The position numbers and the translations under genes were made by a program. The notes beneath the pieces were generated by a model, which saw nothing but the letters and a program-made list of their open reading frames with translations, did not search any database and was not told the origin of the DNA. A stretch of 64,000 bases of DNA from Gnetum montanum (lineage: Eukaryota; Streptophyta; Gnetopsida; Gnetales; Gnetaceae), in contig MNCI01011132.1 in NCBI GenBank assembly GCA_015680685.1, positions 76,864 through 140,863 of the forward strand, given 5' to 3'. Below are positions 57,036 through 64,000 of the stretch, one piece after another. Positions within the stretch are counted from its first letter, which is position 1; each line of letters begins with the position of its first letter.

Positions 57036-59300
57036 ATGTCTTCTTCTTCTTATAAGCCTAAAGATACTAAACCATCGATCCCATAGGAATGCAAGGTGGT
57101 ATACACTCATCCAAATGAGTTTGTGCTAAATTTCATCTTCATCCTACATTAGGATGAATAGATGTGATGGTGTGATATGGAGGGTAATTTCATTTTTCCC
57201 CTTGATAGATCTGTGCCTAGAATGCTATTTAAAACCCTTAATAAGTTGGGCATAGCAAATATTCATGAAGAGTACATTGTGGTTGGATATGACACTTAGA
57301 ACTATTGTCCCACTGAAACACAACTTAAGAAAAATAAACATTAGGAGAAACTAGATAAGGCCACAAAGGGGAAACATTACACTAACCCCATGTTCCTACT
57401 AGATCAAGAGGACAATGAGGATCCTTCCTTGGAAGGTTCTCAACAAGAAGATTTTCCACCCCTTGTTACTGATGGCGAGGGTGTGAACTTATCCTTGTGA
57501 TCAACTATTCATAAATTAAGGTAGGAACTTGGGTGAACATCACAATAACAAGGGATCTAATGATTGTAAAAAGCATAAGAGTGGTGGCAAAGACCATGGT
57601 GGCAGTCGCAGTCCACCTTCCTCTTCATCCAATTCTGAACATTCCTCTTCATCTAATGATTCTCATGGAAGCCACCATTGAAAAAACCATGATAAAGTTG
57701 ATCAATGAAATAACAATGATTATGAAGATCATGAAAATTTAAGGGGTGGCTGAAACCATCATCAATGTCATCAACACAACTATGATGATATACTTGTACT
57801 AGCAACTCGAAGTATGCTTAACATTGTTGAGGCAATAAGGATTCCAACTAGGCATATGAAATATATTTAGATCAAGAACTTAGATATGAACAATATCCCA
57901 AGAATTTAGGGGGGATAAAATTATAATTCTTAGACATATCTACAAGATTTTCAAGATGCCTGTGCCTTACAAAACATTAAGAACGAGTAGTAGAAACTCA
58001 ATATTTTTCCAAGGACACTCATTAAGGAAGTTGAAAGATGGTACCAATCCTTAGAACTGAAATCTATCTAAAGATGAAGTACCATGTTAGAACTATTCAA
58101 TGATAAATATCAAACATACTCTAGAGTGTCTAACCTAAGAAGGCAAATCTAAGGCTAGAAACAAGAAGCACATGAACCCTTGGATGCCACCATGGGCCAA
58201 TACATTCACTCCTACATAGATGTCCTTGCCATGGTTATTCTCAGAGGGAACAACTTTGTCACATTATAGATGGGCTCATGGCAACAACAAGAAGAACACT
58301 TGGGGTGTATTCCCAAGGGAGGTTGTCTAAAATAAGAGCTCATTAGATCCAAAGGCTAATTGAGTATATAGCAAAAGAAGAAGATGAGCTACAAAAAAGG
58401 GAGAATGCTGAAGAGTACAATAGAGATCCATTCATTAGAAAATGAAAGGTTTTATTTTGTAATGATGAGGAGTTACCACTTGATGAAGGGATGAACAAAA
58501 AGATCTTGCCTATTCAAAAATCTATTTCTGACATTTCAACCAAGGTTGATAAGTTCTGGGACTCTTTGAATAAAAATTTTCAAACAGCTTTGAAGATTGC
58601 TGAAGAATCCAAAGAGAAAAATAGTGATCGTAATCATAGATGGCAAAAGGAAGCTGAACATGCCTACCAAAGAGGTAAGGGCAAAGCTTCTATAGTAGAG
58701 GAAGTTGTGGAATCTGACTCTAATGATGAAACTGAATGTGACATCTATCAATATGAACATCCAAAGGGATGCTTCCCTATGGTGTCACACTTACAAGATT
58801 CTAAAGTATACACATTAAATCCTTTCCTAGAACATAGAAAACCTCCAAGACAATTTCCTTATCCTCAAGGCAGCCTAAGGCAATTCCACCAATAGCAAAA
58901 AGCTTACTATCCAAGTGGAACTCCTTCACAATCTTATGAACTATACCAATAGTGGTACTAACCACAATCATAGGGAATGCCATCACCAAGGCAGTAGTAC
59001 CCTTCTAGGCAACTAGATCCATATGGGTACTATGTTTAGCAACCCCTCTCCCCTAGAAGTTCAACAAGTCATGCATCATTCTAGCATCACTATTACCCTC
59101 CAAAATACTACCAAACACATTCACCATATGCTTGAGGGTAAAACCCATATTTGTATCCTTATCATCCTCCACATCCCCTTGCACCTACACGTCAACCTTC
59201 AACTTAGTTACCTTCTACTCCATCCATGTGGGGTGAAATTTCTCCATAGCTACAACAATGAAATGCTATAAGGGTTGTACAATCACAACTAGTTTTTCAA
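57036..59300 (+). pseudogene. Athila-like gag of element 3
   Basis: MSSSS start, YTHPNEF, then Ser/His-rich spacer (57580-57680), core blocks RTLIKEVERWYQSLE and LFNDKYQTYSRVSNLRRQI (58012-58150). An open C-terminal stretch (58491-58895) with KKILPIQKSISD, KVDKFWDSLNKNFQTALKIAEESKE and the knuckle CDIYQYEHPKGC (58740-58775; second Cys now Tyr) is in frame with the ATG. Stops occur throughout the rest. The tail after 58900 is Gln/Pro/Tyr-rich as in the other copies. Confidence 0.82.
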
Positions 59301-59479
59301 CCAAGTGGTATAGATAATTGATCAAGGAAATGACCTTTCTTCTAGTTCAACAATCCTCTTTAGCCTTCACAACCTACTCTGGCTGATTGCCTTGTATCTC
59401 CAGTACCCTCATTCTCTGCATCAAATACCTTCGAGCACCCTTCAAACCAAATGCCTCCTAGGATCTACATTGTAATGCT

Positions 59480-60260
59480 AACTCATGTTGTTTCTAACTG
59501 GATCAAGGCTAGCAACATTCCTACAAAAATATTTGATCTAGGAAGTCTTCTCATCTTTCCATAGATTGCTGGACAAGAGCCATGGAAGGCTCTTCTTAAC
59601 TTTGGTCCTAGAGTTAACCTCATCTCCCATGATATGTACAAACCCTAGAACCTACCACCTCTTAAGAAGAGAAACATTCACTTAGAATCAGTAGATCAGT
59701 CGATTACAGTCCCTTTGCAATTAGTAGAGGACATTATGGCCACAATTTGTGGGTGATCCTATCTTGCTGATTTTCTAATAATCAAGGTGAACAATTGAAA
59801 AAGTGACTTCCCCATCATCATGGGAAGGGATTGGTTAAGCACAGTCGATGTGTGAATGAGTATAAGGGACCTATCTCTCAAAATATCTAAGGAGAATGAG
59901 TTAGGAAAAATCAAGAAGAAGTGTATTCCATGTATCATGTATAATGACAATGGGTGCAATTGTGTGAAAAATATTTAATCAATCAAAAGCTCATACATTA
60001 AGGCTTGCAATGAGTGTGCGCAAGAAATTAATATTCAACAGTGTCTGTATGCAGCAACCACAAAGTAGAAGGGCACCTAGTGGCTGATAGCTGATTTAGA
60101 TAGTAGCATAATATGCATGGAGCCAACTAAGAGTTTNTAAAGTAGAAGGGCACCTAGTGGCTGATAGCTAATTTAGATAGTAGCATAATTTGCATGGAGC
60201 CAACTAAGAGTTTAACTTGTGCATATGTAGAAGTCATGGATAAAATTGAATAAGTCCATT
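59480..60260 (+). pseudogene. Athila-like protease region of element 3
   Basis: ALLNFGPRVNLISHDMYK (active-site Asp replaced by Asn), SVDQSITVPLQLVEDIMATICG, ADFLIIKV, FPIIMGRDWLSTVD. It is the same arrangement as 12748-13287. Contains stops and the 75-bp duplication described separately. Confidence 0.77.
60062..60213. repeat. 75-bp direct duplication around a single N (likely assembly artefact)
   Basis: 60062-60136 and 60139-60213 differ at two positions and are separated by NT (N at 60137). The other two Athila-like copies have one unit at this place in pol. Confidence 0.9.
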
Positions 60261-60399
60261 CCCAACTCTATAATGAAGATGATGATAACTATTAAGGATA
60301 GTTGGAGATCCCTGATCATTTTAAGTAGGATCCCTTAGAACTAAAAACTTTACCAGGTGGAATGGAGTATGCATTTTTAAAGAATGGTAAACTAGTCAT

Positions 60400-61278
60400 C
60401 ATTAATGCTAAGCTTGCTCTTGAATAAAAAGAAAAGTTATTGAAAGTGATAAATAAATGGTCAACAACCTTCGCTTGGTCATATCCAGAGCTAACAAGAA
60501 TCAATCCAAGGATATGCCAATACCACATCTACACTGATCTAGCCATGAAGCCTAGAAGGCAACTACAGAGGTGGCTAAACCTCAAATTGAAGCAAATCAT
60601 TAAGAAGGAAATAGATCAACTCATCAAGGTAGGGTTTATCTATCCAATCATGGATAGTAAGTGAGTTATCCCACTTGTAATTTTACCAAAGAAGGATGGT
60701 AAATGGTGGGTTTGCATTGATTTTAAATTGTTAAATATTGCAACATTTAAGGATCATTTTCCTTTGCCATTTGTGGATCAAGTATTAGAAACCATATTCG
60801 GGAATTGTTATTATAGTTTCTTGGATGGTTATGGTGGTTATAACCAAATCCAAATTATGCCAGAAGACCAAGCCAAGACAACATTCACAAGTCCCTAGGG
60901 GACTTTTACATATTGTAAGATGTCATTTAGCCTATGCAATGCCCCTACAACATTTCAATGATTGGTCCTTAGTATCTTTCAACAATAGATCAATAGTGGT
61001 ATTAAAGTTTTCATGGATAACTTCTCCACCTACAAAGATATATTTGAGCAAGCCTTGGATTGACTTGAGCAAGTACTGAAGAGATGTGTTGAGACAAACC
61101 TACAGCTCAATTAGCAAAAGAGCCATCTCATGATCCAAGAAGGCATTGTGCTAGGACATCGAATTTCATAGAAAGGGATTGAGATAGACCTATAAAAGAT
61201 AAGGGTTATCCAAGGAATAACATGTTAACCAAAGATCATCAAAGATGTTTGTTCATTCCTTAAACACATTGGTTACTA
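60400..61278 (+). pseudogene. Athila-like reverse transcriptase of element 3
   Basis: LIKVGFIYPIMDSK, VILPKKDGKWWVCIDFKLLN, FLDGYGGYNQIQIMPEDQAKTTF, then VFMDNFSTYKD (second Asp of the FMDD motif is Asn), RHRIS-like text and a connection-domain start at 61250. It breaks at N 61279, where ~490 bp present in element 2 (rest of connection and RNase H) are absent. Confidence 0.83.
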
Positions 61279-61279
61279 N
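61279..61279. other. Single N replacing the RNase H region
   Basis: Text left of N aligns with ~50055 and text right of it with ~50556 of element 2. A collapsed gap is more likely than a natural deletion. Confidence 0.8.
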
Positions 61280-61289
61280 AGAATGTGGT

Positions 61290-62740
61290 TTTTGATCATC
61301 TTTCTTGCTTAAGATGGAATAACAAAGAGGAGGAGAGCCTACTCTCTGATCAATTTCTAGATGAACTTCTCTTTACTAGAGCAATAAATGAACACACGCT
61401 TGAAAAAGCAATATGGCATAATGGAATCCTCAAATATATTATCACTCAAGAGATGCCATAAGACTTGGATTTTATAAAAAATCAACAATTTCTTCATTGG
61501 GTCAAATACTTCATGGAAATCAACAAATACCTTTACAAGGTGTGTGTTGATGACCTGATCCATTGATGTATCCCTAATGAAGATCAACAATGTATTCTCC
61601 AAGATGCTCATGAAGGACATTGTGGAGGCCACTATGCAGGGAGACACATAGCTATAAAATTCTTAATGGTATGATACTATTGGCCCACAATCTTTAGGGA
61701 TGTCCACCAATTTGTCAAGTCTTGTGAACGTTGTCAATGTGATGGGGGGATGACCACTCATATGGAAGTCCTCAATAGTGGATTCAACCACAAGAACCTT
61801 TCAACATATGGGGCATTGACTTTATGGATCCCATCACACCCATGTGTAATAGGAAATTGTATATTATAGTCATAGTTGACTATTGCACAAAATGGGCTGA
61901 AGCAATAGCTATTACAGATTACACATCATCCACTCCCACTAGATTTATACAACAACATATCATCACTAGGTTTAGGGTGCCATGTTCACTAATTTCTTAT
62001 AATGGAACTCATTTCACAAGTGCCACATTTAGAGAATTAATGTAATGCTTGGGGGTAGAACATAAATTAACACCTTTCCACCCCCAAGCCAATGGTCAAG
62101 TGGAGATAACCAACTGGGAGATTACAAAAATATAGGAAGGATTGGAGCACAAAAATTAATGATGCTCTTTGGGCTTATTGATCAACTTGGAAAATTCCTA
62201 TTGGATATTCTCCCTATGAGTTAGTGTATGGGAAATTTTCAACACTCATAATTCAATCTAAGCTTCATACACTCTCAACAGCCTATGATCTAAACATTGA
62301 CCTAAGTTTAGCAAAAAAAGAAAGATTGATTAATTTAAACATGCTAGATGAAAATCACTTAGTGGCCCTATCTTTGAATGAGATGAAAAAGGCATTCAGT
62401 AAGCAATGCCATGACCTTAGAATCAGGAAAGTAAGGTTTCAACCAAGAGATAAGGTCCTCTACTAGAACCCCACACATGTACCTCAAAAGGCAAAATTTC
62501 AAACATTGTGAAAGGGACCTTATATAATTGATTAGACCTTTCCATCTAGGGGCATGATAATTTACAAACTCGAAAACCAAAATAGAAAGTAGTTGGTCAA
62601 TATCCAACAAGTCAATCCTTTCCTAAAACCAAAACTGACCAGTGTAACTACCACCTCACCTGATGGACATCCACATTCTATTTTTCAAATCTTCTCCTTT
62701 CAACTCAATTGTGGAGGAGATGGCCATCTGTGCTGACCAT
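61290..62740 (+). pseudogene. Athila-like integrase of element 3
   Basis: An end-of-RNase H scrap (VFDHLSCL) leads into the integrase. Its zinc domain ILQDAHEGHCGGHYAG...CERCQ has an intact Cys pair. In the core, FNIWGIDFMDP (61800, first Asp), VIVDYCTKWAEAIA, ISYNGTHF (second Asp replaced by Tyr) and GQVEITN (62097, Glu kept). ~24 bp after it are missing relative to element 2. C-terminal blocks: WAYSTWK-like, GYSPYELVYGK, DLNIDLSLAKKERL, KVRFQPRDKVLY, KGPYII, VNIQQVNPF. No chromodomain. Confidence 0.84.
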
Positions 62741-64000
62741 TACCATGGCCTCTTAGTTTTTCTACCCTTTTCATTTTTCACATTTTTTATTTTACAAATT
62801 TTTTATTTTCAAATTTTTCTAATTTTATACCATTTTTAGTACATTTAAATTTTCTTGATTATTTTACACTTTCTTATATATTTTACTTTATTTTTTTTAT
62901 TGTGTTTCTTTTAATTAAGTATGATATTTTCTCATTTTTGCTAATAAATCTACTTTATTATCACAAGACACAATGCTATTGTTGTTGTTTGCTAATGATG
63001 GTTTGTGCTTAATGTGTGATTGTCAATGTTTGGTTTCTATTTTTGAATTTTGATGTCTAATGAATTTAACATGGTTTATTTTTTATGGGATAGGCAGTGA
63101 GTCCATGTCATCCATCCATCAAAAGAACTCTATGGTTTTTCTTGTTCTGGGAATTTGATGTTCCTTTTTCATTAAAGAAACTTTTAATCAATCAGTGACC
63201 TTGGTAGTTTCAAAATTATGAAGGATCCAAAGGTTTGTAAATGGTGTGACTTCAAGGGGACTCAATACTCTTTGTATTCTTCTTCTTGCTTGAGTGCTTG
63301 AGTATTTTTTCATGGACTTCTTACCATTCCATACCACCCAATGATAGGAAGACAAATAATATTGTTGCATGGTGTGGTTCCCATCATTCAGAAAAAATAA
63401 TGGGAATTCAAAGTATATCCTTTGGACAAATAAAAGGGCTCTGAGCACTAGTTGTGAGACTCGAAAGACATCCACCTATGCCTAAAAGTTCCCTCTAACT
63501 AAGGCCCTCTCTCTCTCACTTCCTACTTCTCTCTCCTCTTTGTGGAATGATGGTTGTCTTTTGAGGACACTCTTGTGTCTCGAGTAGATGGATTAGTCTT
63601 AGAGTGGTGATGTGAAGTCATTGAAAGTGGATGACTTTGTTTTGAACTAAGGATGGAACTTCTTGAGTCATTGAAAGTGGATGAACTTAATTTGGAACTC
63701 CATTCCACCTTCTCTATCATCCATCCATGCTACCATAACTCACCTCACTACCAAGCTCTATGTTACGTTCTATGTCTTAGTTTGATGTATTGGGATTCTT
63801 GAGTGGATTCTTTTAGGTTGGTCCTTAACTTGTCATGATCATTAAATTGACTATGGGGCCCATAGACCCCTTAGTTGAGGTTATGAAAAGGAAAAAATGG
63901 CATGATCCTGCTATGGGGAGGACCCACTTGCATAGCTTTTGGCTTGATTAGTTAAGGTTCCTTAACTTTGACATCGCTACAATTTTATATTTTGTATTTT
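62741..64000 (+). other. 3' non-coding region of element 3
   Basis: T-rich stretch at 62755-62960, then text colinear with 52250-53350 of element 2, with one unit of the ~85-bp repeat (63362-63435). No gene. The small frames at 63188 and 63523 (minus) are not conserved as proteins in element 2. Confidence 0.7.

Larger units (their letters stand above)
55937..64000 (+). mobile_element. Athila-like element 3, runs off the window
   Basis: Complete 5' LTR, PBS, gag, protease, RT (gap-joined), integrase and 3' non-coding region. By alignment with element 2, the window ends about 650 bp before the expected 3' LTR. RNase H is missing exactly at a single N (61279). Confidence 0.87.

Noticed and set aside
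1-64000. CRISPR arrays, operons, bacterial or organellar genes
   Set aside because: No direct repeats with unique spacers of CRISPR type, no ribosome-binding-site-led gene clusters, and no plastid or mitochondrial gene were seen.

Overview
This window looks like nuclear DNA of a land plant with a very large, repeat-filled genome. A conifer or other gymnosperm is my best guess, but that is inference. The DNA is AT-rich and visibly poor in CG dinucleotides. I found no intact gene. Almost everything recognisable is a decayed transposable element: Ty3/gypsy of the Tat/Ogre and Athila types, Ty1/copia, a Helitron, a Merlin-type DNA transposon and tRNA-derived SINEs. Nothing bacterial, organellar or CRISPR-like was seen.

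Layout. 1-1000 is a CpG-richer stretch that may be the 5' end of a host gene. 1010-2292 is a truncated Athila-like piece on the minus strand, abutted by a Ty1/copia element (2292-5572). A Tat/Ogre-like retrotransposon on the minus strand (element A, LTRs at 6756-8354 and 27640-29184) fills 6756-29184. A half Athila-like element (element 1, 9259-14055, plus strand) is nested in its pol region. Element A also carries several tandem-repeat families, a ~180-bp satellite-like array and, on the opposite strand, a three-exon accessory ORF (19657-22020).

29185-34230 holds a Merlin-type transposase relic, tRNA-derived SINEs and a 435-bp foldback element. 34203-38800 is a Helitron relic on the minus strand with Rep (HUH/Y2) and PIF1-like helicase domains. 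40559-45650 is the 5' half of a second Tat/Ogre-like element (B, plus strand). It runs into a second Athila-like element (2, about 45770-54175). Then come inverted and direct LTR fragments (54230-55754) and a third Athila-like element (3, 55937 to beyond 64000).

The retroelements share a logic: LTR with TATA box, primer-binding site (tRNA-Asp type in Athila, initiator-Met type in copia), gag, protease, reverse transcriptase/RNase H, integrase, long 3' non-coding region, polypurine tract, LTR. None could be autonomous now. Many stop codons fall where sister copies or family consensus have Gln, Arg or Trp, as expected from decay of methylated cytosines. Three assembly flaws (12 Ns at 27174-27185, single Ns at 60137 and 61279) coincide with a poly-G run, a 75-bp duplication and a missing RNase H domain, so those spots should not be read as biology. 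All coordinates were read by eye; element boundaries are approximate unless a terminal motif is named.
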